DNA of 64,000 nucleotides from Sinonovacula constricta (lineage: Eukaryota > Mollusca > Bivalvia > Cardiida > Solecurtidae), in contig CM017571.1 of NCBI GenBank assembly GCA_007844125.1, positions 26,908,954 through 26,972,953 on the forward strand, read 5' to 3'. The position numbers and the translations under genes were made by a program. Each line of letters opens with the position of its first letter. Position 1 is the first letter of the stretch. Of the stretch, positions 12,001-25,900 are shown in pieces. The notes beneath the pieces were generated by a model. It was not told the DNA's origin and made no database searches. It saw nothing but the letters and a program-made list of their open reading frames with translations.

Positions 12001-14644
12001 GAATCCTTAAAATGGTACTGGTATAGCTTCCTTGGCTAAGCTGGGCTTATGTCGAGAATCCTTAAAATGGTACTGGTATAGCCTCCTTGGCTAAGCTGGC
12101 CTTATGTCGAGAATCCTTGAACTGGTACTGGTATAGCTTCCTTGGCTTAGCTGGGCTTATCACCAGAATCCTTAAATTGGTACTGGTATAGCTTCCTTGG
12201 CTAAGCTGGGCCTATGTCGAGAATCCTTCAAACGGTATTGGTATAGCTTCCTTGGCTAAGCTGGGGTTATCACCAGAATCCTCAAACTTTAACAGGTATA
12301 GCTTCCTTGGCTAAGCTGGGCTTATCACCAGAATCCTTAAACTGGTACTGGTATAGCTTCCTTGGCTTAGCTGGGCTGATCATCAGAATCTTTAAACTGG
12401 TACTGGTATAGCTTCCTTGGCTTAGCTGGGCTTATCACCAGAATCCTTAAACTGGTACTGGTATAGCTTCCTTGGCTAAGCTGGGCTTATCACCAGAATA
12501 CTTAAACGTTAACAGGTATAGCTTCTTTGGGTAAGCTGGGCTTATCACCAGAATCCTTAAACTGGTACTGGTATAGGTTCCTTGGCTAAGCTGGGCTTAT
12601 CACCAGAATCCTTAAAATGGTACTGGTATAGCTTCCTTGGCTAAGCTGGGCTTATGTCGAGAATCCTTAAAATGGTACTGGTATAGCTTCCTTGGCTTAG
12701 CTGGGCTTATCACCAGAATCCTTAAACTGGTACTGGTATAGCTTCCTTGGCTAAGCTGGGCTTGTCACCAGATTCCTTAAAATGGTACTTGTATAGCTTC
12801 CTTGGCTAAGCTGGGCTTATCACCAGAATCCTTAAACTGGTACTGGTATAGCTTCCTTGGCTTAGCTGGGCTGATCACCAGAATCTTTAAACTGGTACTG
12901 GTATAGCTTCCTTGGCTTAGCTGGGCTTATCACCAGAATCCTTAAACTGGTACTGGTATAGCTTCCTTGGCTTAGCTGGGCTTTTCACCAGAATCCTTAA
13001 ACTGGTACTGGTATAGGTTCCTTTGCTTAGCTGGGCTTATCACCAGAATCCTTAAAATGGTACTGGTATAGCTTCCTTGGCTAAGCTGGGCTTCTCACCA
13101 GAATCCTTAAAATGGTACTGGTATAGCTTCCTTGGGTTAGCTGGGCTTATGTCGAGAATCCATAAACTGGTACTGGTATAGGTTCCTTGGCTATGCTGGG
13201 CTTATCACCAGAATCCTTAAATTGGTACTGGTATAGCTTCCTTGGCTAAGCTGGGCTTCTCACCAGAATCCTTAAAATGGTACTGGTATAGCTTCCTTGG
13301 CTAAGCTGGGCTTATCACCAGAATCATTATAATGGTACTGGTATAGCTTCCTTGGCTAAGCTGGGCTTATGTCGAGAATCCTTGAACTGGTACTGGTATA
13401 GGTTCCTTGGCTTAGCTGGGCTTATCACCAGAATCATTATAATGGTACTAGTATAGGTTCCTTGGCTAAGCTGGGCTTATCACCAGAATCCTTAAACTGG
13501 TACTGGTATAGCTTCCTTGGCAAAGCTGGGCTTCTCACCGCAATCCTTAAAATGGTACTGGCATAGCTTCATTGGGTGAGCTGGGCTTACGGCCAGAATC
13601 ATTATAATGGTACTGGTATAGGTTCCTTGGCTAAGCTGGGCTTATCACCAGAATCCTTAAATTGGTACTGGTATAGCTTCCTTGGCTAAGCTGGGCTTAT
13701 GTCGAGAATCCTTAAAATGGTATTGGTATAGCTTCCTTGGCTAAGCTGGGCTTATCACCAGAATCCTTAAACTTTAACAGGTATAGCTTCCTTGGCTAAG
13801 CTGGGCTTATCACCAGAATCCTTAAACGTTAACAGGTATAGCTTCTTTGGGTAAGCTGGGCTTATCACCAGAATCCTTAAACTGGTACTGGTATAGGTTC
13901 CTTGGCTAAGCTGGGCTTCTCACCAGAATCCTTAAAATGGTACTGGTATAGCTTCCTTGGCTAAGCTGGGCTTATGTCGAGAATCCTTAAAATGGTACTG
14001 GTATAGCTTCCTTGGCTAAGCTGGCCTTATGTCGAGAATCCTTGAACTGGTACTGGTATAGCTTCCTTGGCTTAGCTGGGCTTATCACCAGAATCCTTAA
14101 ATTGGTACTGGTATAGCTTCCTTGGCTAAGCTGGGCCTATGTCGAGAATCCTTAAAACGGTATTGGTATAGCTTCCTTGGCTAAGCTGGGGTTATCACCA
14201 GAATCCTCAAACTTTAACAGGTATAGCTTCCTTGGCTAAGCTGGGCTTATCACCAGAATCCTTAAACTGGTACTGGTATAGCTTCCTTGGCTTAGCTGGG
14301 CTGATCATCAGAATCTTTAAACTGGTACTGGTATAGCTTCCTTGGCTTAGCTGGGCTTTTCACCAGAATCCTTAAACTGGTACTGGTATAGGTTCCTTGG
14401 CTTAGCTGGACTTATCACCAGAATCCTTAAAATGGTACTGGTATAGCTTCCTTGGCTAAGCTGGGCTTCTCACCAGAATCCTTAAAATGGTACTGGTATA
14501 GCTTCCTTGGGTTAGCTGGGCTTATGTCGAGAATCCATAAACTGGTACTGGTATAGGTTCCTTGGCTATGCTGGGCTTATCACCAGAATCCTTAAATTGG
14601 TACTGGTATAGCTTCCTTGGCTAAGCTGGGCTTCTCACCAGAAT

Positions 14645-17600
14645 CCTTAAAATGGTATTGGTATAGCTTCCTTGGCTAAGCTGGGCTTATCACCAGAATC
14701 ATTATAATGGTACTGGTATAGCTTCCCTGGCTAAGCTGGGCTTATGTCGAGAATCCTTGAACTGGTACTGGTATAGGTTCCTTGGCTAAGCTGGGCTTAT
14801 CACCAGAATCCTTAAACTGGTACTGGTATAGCTTCCTTGGCAAAGCTGGGCTTCTCACCGGAATCCTTAAAATGGTACTGGCATAGCTTCATTGGGTGAG
14901 CTGGGCTTACGGCCAGAATCATTATAATGGTACTGGTAAAGGTTCCTTGGCTAAGCTGGGCTTATCACCAGAATCCTTAAATTGGTACTGGTATAGCTTC
15001 CTTGGCTAAGCTGGGCTTATGTCGAGAATCCTTAAAATGGTATTGGTATAGCTTCCTTGGCTAAGCTGGGCTTATCACCAGAATCCTTAAACTTTAACAG
15101 GTATAGCTTCCTTGGCTAAGCTGGGCTTATCACCAGAATCCTTAAACGTTAACAGGTATAGCTTCTTTGGGTAAGCTGGGCTTATCACCAGAATCCTTAA
15201 ACTGGTACTGGTATAGGTTCCTTGGGTAAGCTGGGCTTATCACCAGAATCCTTAAAATGGTACTGGTATAGCTTCCTTGGCTAAGCTGGGCTTATGTCGA
15301 GAATCCTTAAAATGGTACTGGTATAGATTCCTTGGCTTAGCTGGGCTTATCACCAGAATCCTTAAACTGGTACTGGTATAGCTTCCTTGGCTAAGCTGGG
15401 CTTGTCACCAGATTCCTTAAAATGGTAATTGTATAGCTTCCTTGGCTAAGCTGGGCTTATGTCGAGAATCCTTAAACTGGTACTGGTATAGCTTCCTTGG
15501 CTTAGCTGGGCTTATCACCAGAATCCTTAAAATGGTACTGGTATAGCTTCCTTGGCTAAGCTGGGCTTCTCACCAGAATCCTTAAAATGGTACTGGTATA
15601 GCTTCCTTGGGTTAGCTGGGCTTATGTCGAGAATCCATAAACTGGTACTGGTATAGGTTCCTTGGCTATGCTGGGCTTATCACCAGAATCCTTAAATTGG
15701 TACTGGTATAGCTTCCTTGGCTAAGCTGGGCTGATCACCAGAATCATTATAATGGTACTGGTATAGCTTCCTTGGCTAAGCTGGGCTTATGTCGAGAATC
15801 CTTGAACTGGTACTGGTATAGGTTCCTTGGCTTAGCTGGGCTTATCACCAAAATCCTTAAAATGGTACTGGTATAGCTTCCTTGGCTAAGCTGGGCTTAT
15901 CACCAGAATCCTTCAAATGGTACTGGTATAGCTTCCTGGGGTAAGCTGGGCTTATCACCAGAATCATTATAATGGTACTAGTATAGGTTCCTTGGCTAAG
16001 CTGGGCTTATCACCAGAATCCTTAAACTGGTACTGGTATAGCTTCCTTGGCAAAGCTGGGCTTCTCAGCGGAATCCTTAAAATGGTACTGGTATAGCTTC
16101 ATTGGGTAAGCTGGGCTTATCACCAGAATCATTATAATGGTACTGGTATAGGTTCCTTGGCTAAGCTGGGCTTATCACCAGAATCCTTAAATTGGTACTG
16201 GTATAGCTTCCTTGGCTAAGCTGGGCTTATGTCGAGAATCCTTAAAATGGTATTGGTATAGCTTCCTTGGCTAAGCTGGGCTTATCACCAGAATCCTTTA
16301 ACTTTAACAGGTATAGCTTCCTTGGCTAAGCTGGGCTTATCACCAGAATCCTTAAACGTTAACAGGTATAGCTTCTTTTGGGTATGCTGGGCTTATCACC
16401 AGAATCCTTAAACTGGTACTGGTATAGCTTCCTTGGCTAAGCTGGGCTTATCACCAGAATCCTTAAAATGGTACTGGTATAGCTTCCTTGGCTAAGCTGG
16501 GCTTATGTCGAGAATCCGTAAAATGGTACTGGTATAGCTTCCTTGGCTAAGCTGGGCTTATGTCGAGAATCCTTGAACTGCTACTGGTATAGCTTCCTAG
16601 GCTTAGCTGGGCTTATCACCAGAATCCTTAAAATGGTACTGGTATAGTTTCCTTGGCTATGCTGGGCTTATCACCAGAATCCTTAAATTGGTCCTGGTAT
16701 AGCTTCCTTGGCTAAGCTGGGCTTCTCACCAGAATCCTTAAAATGGTACTGGTATAGCTTTCTTGGGTAAGCTGGGCTTATCACCAGAATCCTTAAAATG
16801 GTATTGGTATAGCTTCCTTGGCTAAGCTGGGCTTATCACCAGAATCATTATAATGGTACTGGTATAGCTTCCCTGGCTAAGCTGGGCTTATGTCGAGAAT
16901 CCTTGAACTGGTACTGGTATAGGTTCCTTGGCTAAGCTGGGCTTATCACCAGAATCCTTAAACTGGTACTGGTATAGCTTCCTTGGCAAAGCTGGGCTTC
17001 TCACCGGAATCCTTAAAATGGTACTGGCATAGCTTCATTGGGTGAGCTGGGCTTACGGCCAGAATCATTATAATGGTACTGGTAAAGGTTCCTTGGCTAA
17101 GCTGGGCTTATCACCAGAATCCTTAAATTGGTACTGGTATAGCTTCCTTGGCTAAGCTGGGCTTATGTCGAGAATCCTTAAAATGGTATTGGTATAGCTT
17201 CCTTGGCTAAGCTGGGCTTATCACCAGAATCCTTAAACTTTAACAGGTATAGCTTCCTTGGCTAAGCTGGGCTTATCACCAGAATCCTTAAACGTTAACA
17301 GGTATAGCTTCTTTGGGTAAGCTGGGCTTATCACCAGAATCCTTAAACTGGTACTGGTATAGGTTCCTTGGGTAAGCTGGGCTTATCACCAGAATCCTTA
17401 AAATGGTACTGGTATAGCTTCCTTGGCTAAGCTGGGCTTATGTCGAGAATCCTTAAAATGGTACTGGTATAGATTCCTTGGCTTAGCTGGGCTTATCACC
17501 AGAATCCTTAAACTGGTACTGGTATAGCTTCCTTGGCTAAGCTGGGCTTGTCACCAGATTCCTTAAAATGGTAATTGTATAGCTTCCTTGGCTAAGCTGG

Positions 17601-18936
17601 GCTTATGTCGAGAATCCTTAAACTGGTACTGGTATAGCTTCCTTGGCTTAGCTGGGCTTATCACCAGAATCCTTAAAATGGTACTGGTATAGCTTCCTTG
17701 GCTAAGCTGGGCTTCTCACCAGAATCCTTAAAATGGTACTGGTATAGCTTCCTTGGGTTAGCTGGGCTTATGTCGAGAATCCATAAACTGGTACTGGTAT
17801 AGGTTCCTTGGCTATGCTGGGCTTATCACCAGAATCCTTAAATTGGTACTGGTATAGCTTCCTTGGCTAAGCTGGGCTGATCACCAGAATCATTATAATG
17901 GTACTGGTATAGCTTCCTTGGCTAAGCTGGGCTTATGTCGAGAATCCTTGAACTGGTACTGGTATAGGTTCCTTGGCTTAGCTGGGCTTATCACCAAAAT
18001 CCTTAAAATGGTACTGGTATAGCTTCCTTGGCTAAGCTGGGCTTATCACCAGAATCCTTCAAATGGTACTGGTATAGCTTCCTGGGGTAAGCTGGGCTTA
18101 TCACCAGAATCATTATAATGGTACTAGTATAGGTTCCTTGGCTAAGCTGGGCTTATCACCAGAATCCTTAAACTGGTACTGGTATAGCTTCCTTGGCAAA
18201 GCTGGGCTTCTCAGCGGAATCCTTAAAATGGTACTGGTATAGCTTCATTGGGTAAGCTGGGCTTATCACCAGAATCATTATAATGGTACTGGTATAGGTT
18301 CCTTGGCTAAGCTGGGCTTATCACCAGAATCCTTAAATTGGTACTGGTATAGCTTCCTTGGCTAAGCTGGGCTTATGTCGAGAATCCTTAAAATGGTATT
18401 GGTATAGCTTCCTTGGCTAAGCTGGGCTTATCACCAGAATCCTTTAACTTTAACAGGTATAGCTTCCTTGGCTAAGCTGGGCTTATCACCAGAATCCTTA
18501 AACGTTAACAGGTATAGCTTCTTTTGGGTATGCTGGGCTTATCACCAGAATCCTTAAACTGGTACTGGTATAGCTTCCTTGGCTAAGCTGGGCTTATCAC
18601 CAGAATCCTTAAAATGGTACTGGTATAGCTTCCTTGGCTAAGCTGGGCTTATGTCGAGAATCCGTAAAATGGTACTGGTATAGCTTCCTTGGCTAAGCTG
18701 GGCTTATGTCGAGAATCCTTGAACTGGTACTGGTATAGCTTCCTAGGCTTAGCTGGGCTTATCACCAGAATCCTTAAAATGGTACTGGTATAGTTTCCTT
18801 GGCTATGCTGGGCTTATCACCAGAATCCTTAAATTGGTCCTGGTATAGCTTCCTTGGCTAAGCTGGGCTTCTCACCAGAATCCTTAAAATGGTACTGGTA
18901 TAGCTTTCTTGGGTAAGCTGGGCTTATCACCAGGAT
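14645..18936. repeat. 39-monomer tandem duplication inside the satellite
   Basis: Two adjacent blocks of 2146 bp, junction near 16790, share the same ordered series of monomer variants. Examples of pairs separated by exactly 2146 bp are TTACGGCC at 14907 and 17053, and CTTTTGGGTA at 16375 and 18521. The extra base over 39 x 55 comes from the T insertion in the CTTTTGGG monomer. The block limits are read by eye and approximate. Confidence 0.8.
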
Positions 18937-19559
18937 CATTATAATGGTACTGGTATAGCTTCCTTGGCTAAGCTGGGCTTATGTCGAGAATCCTTGAACT
19001 GGTACTGGTACAGGTTCCTTGGCTTAGCTGGGCTTCTCACCAGAATCCTTAAAATGGTACTGGTATGGCTTCCTGGCTAAGCTGGGCTTATCACCAGAAT
19101 CCTTCAAATGGTACTGGTATAGCTTCCTTGGCTAAGCTGGGCTTTTCACCAGAATCATTATAATGGTACTAGTATAGGTTCCTTGGCTAAGTTGGGCTTA
19201 TCACCAGAATCCTTAAACTGGTACTGGTATAGCTTCCTTGGGTAAGCTGGGCTTTTCACCGTAATCGTTAAAATGGTACTGGTATAGCTTCATTGGGTAA
19301 GCTGGGCTTATCACCAGAATCATTATAATGGTACTGGTATAGGTTCCTTGGCTAAGCTGGGCTTATCACCAGAATCCTTAAATTGGTACTTGTATAGCTT
19401 CCTTGGCTAAGCTGGGCTTATGTCGAGAATCCTTAAAATGGTATTGGTATAGCTTCCTTGGCTAAGCTGGGCTTATCACCAGAATCCTTAAACTTTAACA
19501 GGTATAGCTTCCTTGGCTAAGCTGGGCTTATCACCAGAATCCTTAAACGTTAACAGGTA

Positions 19560-19985
19560 TAGCTTCCTTGGCTAAGCTGGGCTTATCACCAGAATCCTTA
19601 AAATGGTACTGGTATAGCTTCCTTGGCTAAGCTGGGCTTATGTCACCAGAATCCTTAAAATGGTACTGGTATAGCTTCCTTGGCTTAGCTGGGCTTATCC
19701 AGGAATCCTTAAAATGGTACTGGTATAGCTTCCTTGGCTAGCTGGCTTCTCACAGGAATCCTTAAAATGGTAACTGGTATAGCTTCCTTGGCTAAGCTGG
19801 GCTTGTCACCAGATCCTTAAATGGTACTTGTATAGCTTCCTTGGCTAAGCTGGACTTATCACCAGAATCCTTAAACTGGTACTGGTATAGCCTTCCTTGG
19901 CTTAGCTGGGCTGATCACCAGAATTTTAAACTGGTACTGGTATAGCTTCCTTGGCTTAGCTGGGCTTATCCCAGAATCCTTAAAC
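19560..19985. other. Indel-dense patch in the satellite
   Basis: Within about 400 bp at least eight single- or double-base indels occur, such as TATGTCACCAG, TTATCCAGGAATCC, GGCTAGCTGGCTTC, GGTAACTGG, CCAGATCCTTAAATGG, TAGCCTTCC and CAGAATTTTAAAC. Elsewhere in the array monomers are almost always exactly 55 bp. The corresponding segment 5 kb to the right (about 24560-24990) is clean. This looks like uncorrected long-read sequence or a gap-fill join rather than biology, though local decay is possible. Confidence 0.65.
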
Positions 19986-22900
19986 TGGTACTGGTATAGC
20001 TTCCTTGGCTTAGCTGGGCTTTTCACCAGAATCCTTAAACTGGTACTGGTATAGGTTCCTTGGCTTAGCTGGGCTTATCACCAGAATCCTTAAAATGGTA
20101 CTGGTATAGCTTCCTTGGCTAAGCTGGGCTTCTCACCAGAATCCTTAAAATGGTACTGGTATAGCTTCCTTGGGTTAGCTGGGCTTATGTCGAGAATCCA
20201 TAAACTGGTACTGGTATAGGTTCCTTGGCTATGCTGGGCTTATCACCAGAATCCTTAAATTGGTACTGGTATAGCTTCCTTGGCTAAGCTGGGCTTCTCA
20301 CCAGAATCCTTAAAATGGTACTGGTATAGCTTCCTTGGCTAAGCTGGGCTTATCACCAGAATCATTATAATGGTACTGGTATAGCTTCCTTGGCTAAGCT
20401 GGGCTTATGTCGAGAATCCTTGAACTGGTACTGGTATAGGTTCCTTGGCTTAGCTGGGCTTATCACCAGAATCATTATAATGGTACTAGTATAGGTTCCT
20501 TGGCTAAGCTGGGCTTATCACCAGAATCCTTAAACTGGTACTGGTATAGCTTCCTTGGCAAAGCTGGGCTTCTCACCGCAATCCTTAAAATGGTACTGGC
20601 ATAGCTTCATTGGGTGAGCTGGGCTTACGGCCAGAATCATTATAATGGTACTGGTATAGGTTCCTTGGCTAAGCTGGGCTTATCACCAGAATCCTTAAAT
20701 TGGTACTGGTATAGCTTCCTTGGCTAAGCTGGGCTTATGTCGAGAATCCTTAAAATGGTATTGGTATAGCTTCCTTGGCTAAGCTGGGCTTATCACCAGA
20801 ATCCTTAAACTTTAACAGGTATAGCTTCCTTGGCTAAGCTGGGCTTATCACCAGAATCCTTAAACGTTAACAGGTATAGCTTCTTTGGGTAAGCTGGGCT
20901 TATCACCAGAATCCTTAAACTGGTACTGGTATAGGTTCCTTGGCTAAGCTGGGCTTATCACCAGAATCCTTAAAATGGTACTGGTATAGCTTCCTTGGCT
21001 AAGCTGGGCTTATGTCGAGAATCCTTAAAATGGTACTGGTATAGCTTCCTTGGCTAAGCTGGCCTTATGTCGAGAATCCTTGAACTGGTACTGGTATAGC
21101 TTCCTTGGCTTAGCTGGGCTTATCACCAGAATCCTTAAATTGGTACTGGTATAGCTTCCTTGGCTAAGCTGGGCCTATGTCGAGAATCCTTAAAACGGTA
21201 TTGGTATAGCTTCCTTGGCTAAGCTGGGGTTATCACCAGAATCCTCAAACTTTAACAGGTATAGCTTCCTTGGCTAAGCTGGGCTTATCACCAGAATCCT
21301 TAAACTGGTACTGGTATAGCTTCCTTGGCTTAGCTGGGCTGATCATCAGAATCTTTAAACTGGTACTGGTATAGCTTCCTTGGCTTAGCTGGGCTTATCA
21401 CCAGAATCCTTAAACTGGTACTGGTATAGCTTCCTTGGCTTAGCTGGGCTTTTCACCAGAATCCTTAAACTGGTACTGGTATAGGTTCCTTGGCTTAGCT
21501 GGGCTTATCACCAGAATCCTTAAAATGGTACTGGTATAGCTTCCTTGGCTAAGCTGGGCTTCTCACCAGAATCCTTAAAATGGTACTGGTATAGCTTCCT
21601 TGGGTTAGCTGGGCTTATGTCGAGAATCCATAAACTGGTACTGGTATAGGTTCCTTGGCTATGCTGGGCTTATCACCAGAATCCTTAAATTGGTACTGGT
21701 ATAGCTTCCTTGGCTAAGCTGGGCTTCTCACCAGAATCCTTAAAATGGTTCTGGTATAGCTTCCTTGGCTAAGCTGGGCTTATCACCAGAATCATTATAA
21801 TGGTACTGGTATAGCTTCCCTGGCTAAGCTGGGCTTATGTCGAGAATCCTTGAACTGGTACTGGTATAGGTTCCTTGGCTAAGCTGGGCTTATCACCAGA
21901 ATCCTTAAACTGGTACTGGTATAGCTTCCTTGGCAAAGCTGGGCTTCTCACCGGAATCCTTAAAATGGTACTGGCATAGCTTCATTGGGTGAGCTGGGCT
22001 TACGGCCAGAATCATTATAATGGTACTGGTAAAGGTTCCTTGGCTAAGCTGGGCTTATCACCAGAATCCTTAAATTGGTACTGGTATAGCTTCCTTGGCT
22101 AAGCTGGGCTTATGTCGAGAATCCTTAAAATGGTATTGGTATAGCTTCCTTGGCTAAGCTGGGCTTATCACCAGAATCCTTAAACTTTAACAGGTATAGC
22201 TTCCTTGGCTAAGCTGGGCTTATCACCAGAATCCTTAAACGTTAACAGGTATAGCTTCTTTGGGTAAGCTGGGCTTATCACCAGAATCCTTAAACTGGTA
22301 CTGGTATAGGTTCCTTGGGTAAGCTGGGCTTATCACCAGAATCCTTAAAATGGTACTGGTATAGCTTCCTTGGCTAAGCTGGGCTTATGTCGAGAATCCT
22401 TAAAATGGTACTGGTATAGATTCCTTGGCTTAGCTGGGCTTATCACCAGGATCCTTAAACTGGTACTGGTATAGCTTCCTTGGCTAAGCTGGGCTTGTCA
22501 CCAGATTCCTTAAAATGGTAATTGTATAGCTTCCTTGGCTAAGCTGGGCTTATGTCGAGAATCCTTAAACTGGTACTGGTATAGCTTCCTTGGCTTAGCT
22601 GGGCTTATCACCAGAATCCTTAAACTGGTACTGGTATAGGTTCCTTGGCTTAGCTGGGCTTATCACCAGAATCCTTAAAATGGTACTGGTATAGCTTCCT
22701 TGGCTAAGCTGGGCTTCTCACCAGAATCCTTAAAATGGTACTGGTATAGCTTCCTTGGGTTAGCTGGGCTTATGTCGAGAATCCATAAACTGGTACTGGT
22801 ATAGGTTCCTTGGCTATGCTGGGCTTATCACCGGATCCTTAAATTGGTACTGGTATAGCTTCCTTGGCTAAGCTGGGCTGATCACCAGAATCATTATAAT

Positions 22901-25900
22901 GGTACTGGTATAGCTTCCTTGGCTAAGCTGGGCTTATGTCGAGAATCCTTGAACTGGTACTGGTATAGGTTCCTTGGCTTAGCTGGGCTTATCACCAAAA
23001 TCCTTAAAATGGTACTGGTATAGCTTCCTTGGCTAAGCTGGGCTTATCACCAGAATCCTTCAAATGGTACTGGTATAGCTTCCTGGGGTAAGCTGGGCTT
23101 ATCACCAGAATCATTATAATGGTACTAGTATAGGTTCCTTGGCTAAGCTGGGCTTATCACCAGAATCCTTAAACTGGTACTGGTATAGCTTCCATGGCAA
23201 AGCTGGGCTTCTCAGCGGAATCCTTAAAATGGTACTGGTATAGCTTCATTGGGTAAGCTGGGCTTATCACCAGAATCATTATAATGGTACTGGTATAGGT
23301 TCCTTGGCTAAGCTGGGCTTATCACCAGAATCCTTAAATTGGTACTGGTATAGCTTCCTTGGCTAAGCTGGGCTTATGTCGAGAATCCTTAAAATGGTAT
23401 TGGTATAGCTTCCTTGGCTAAGCTGGGCTTATCACCAGAATCCTTTAACTTTAACAGGTATAGCTTCCTTGGCTAAGCTGGGCTTATCACCAGAATCCTT
23501 AAACGTTAACAGGTATAGCTTCTTTTGGGTATGCTGGGCTTATCACCAGAATCCTTAAACTGGTACTGGTATAGCTTCCTTGGCTAAGCTGGGCTTATCA
23601 CCAGAATCCTTAAAATGGTACTGGTATAGCTTCCTTGGCTAAGCTGGGCTTATGTCGAGAATCCGTAAAATGGTACTGGTATAGCTTCCTTGGCTAAGCT
23701 GGGCTTATGTCGAGAATCCTTGAACTGGTACTGGTATAGCTTCCTAGGCTTAGCTGGGCTTATCACCAGAATCCTTAAAATGGTACTGGTATAGTTTCCT
23801 TGGCTATGCTGGGCTTATCACCAGAATCCTTAAATTGGACCTGGTATAGCTTCCTTGGCTAAGCTGGGCTTCTCACCAGAATCCTTAAAATGGTACTGGT
23901 ATAGCTTTCTTGGGTAAGCTGGGCTTATCACCAGGATCATTATAATGGTACTGGTATAGCTTCCTTGGCTAAGCTGGGCTTATGTCGAGAATCCTTGAAC
24001 TGGTACTGGTACAGGTTCCTTGGCTTAGCTGGGCTTCTCACCAGAATCCTTAAAATGGTACTGGTATGGCTTCCTTGGCTAAGCTGGGCTTATCACCAGA
24101 ATCCTTCAAATGGTACTGGTATAGCTTCCTTGGCTAAGCTGGGCTTTTCACCAGAATCATTATAATGGTACTAGTATAGGTTCCTTGGCTAAGTTGGGCT
24201 TATCACCAGAATCCTTAAACTGGTACTGGTATAGCTTCCTTGGGTAAGCTGGGCTTTTCACCGTAATCGTTAAAATGGTACTGGTATAGCTTCATTGGGT
24301 AAGCTGGGCTTATCACCAGAATCATTATAATGGTACTGGTATAGGTTCCTTGGCTAAGCTGGGCTTATCACCAGAATCCTTAAATTGGTACTTGTATAGC
24401 TTCCTTGGCTAAGCTGGGCTTATGTCGAGAATCCTTAAAATGGTATTGGTATAGCTTCCTTGGCTAAGCTGGGCTTATCACCAGAATCCTTAAACTTTAA
24501 CAGGTATAGCTTCCTTAGCTAAGCTGGGCTTATCACCAGAATCCTTAAACGTTAACAGGTATAGCTTCTTTGGGTAAGCTGGGCTTATCACCAGAATCCT
24601 TAAACTGGTACTGCTATAGGTTCCTTGGCTAAGCTGGGCTTATCACCAGAATCCTTAAAATGGTACTGGTATAGCTTCCTTGGCTAAGCTGGGCTTATGT
24701 CGAGAATCCTTAAAATGGTACTGGTATAGCTTCCTTGGCTTAGCTGGGCTTATCACCAGAATCCTTAAACTGGTACTGGTATAGCTTCCTTGGCTAAGCT
24801 GGGCTTGTCACCAGATTCCTTAAAATGGTACTTGTATAGCTTCCTTGGCTAAGCTGGGCTTATCACCAGAATCCTTAAACTGGTACTGGTATACCTTCCT
24901 TGGCTTAGCTGGGCTGATCACCAGAATCTTTAAACTGGTACTGGTATAGCTTCCTTGGCTTAGCTGGGCTTATCTCCAGAATCCTTAAACTGGTACTGGT
25001 ATAGCTTCCTTGGCTTAGCTGGGCTTTTCACCAGAATCCTTAAACTGGTACTGGTATAGGTTCCTTGGCTTAGCTGGGCTTATCACCAGAATCCTTAAAA
25101 TGGTACTGGTATAGCTTCCTTGGCTAAGCTGGGCTTCTCACCAGAATCCTTAAAATGGTACTGGTATAGCTTCCTTGGGTTAGCTGGGCTTATGTCGAGA
25201 ATCCATAAACTGGTACTGGTATAGGTTCCTTGGCTATGCTGGGCTTATCACCAGAATCCTTAAATTGGTACTGGTATAGCTTCCTTGGCTAAGCTGGGCT
25301 TCTCACCAGAATCCTTAAAATGGTACTGGTATAGCTTCCTTGGCTAAGCTGGGCTTATCACCAGAATCATTATAATGGTACTGGTATAGCTTCCTTGGCT
25401 AAGCTGGGCTTATGTCGAGAATCCTTGAACTGGTACTGGTATAGGTTCCTTGGCTTAGCTGGGCTTATCACCAGAATCATTATAATGGTACTAGTATAGG
25501 TTCCTTGGCTAAGCTGGGCTTATCACCAGAATCCTTAAACTGGTACTGGTATAGCTTCCTTGGCAAAGCTGGGCTTCTCACCGCAATCCTTAAAATGGTA
25601 CTGGCATAGCTTCATTGGGTGAGCTGGGCTTACGGCCAGAATCATTATAATGGTACTGGTATAGGTTCCTTGGCTAAGCTGGGCTTATCACCAGAATCCT
25701 TAAATTGGTACTGGTATAGCTTCCTTGGCTAAGCTGGGCTTATGTCGAGAATCCTTAAAATGGTATTGGTATAGCTTCCTTGGCTAAGCTGGGCTTATCA
25801 CCAGAATCCTTAAACTTTAACAGGTATAGCTTCCTTGGCTAAGCTGGGCTTATCACCAGAATCCTTAAACGTTAACAGGTATAGCTTCTTTGGGTAAGCT

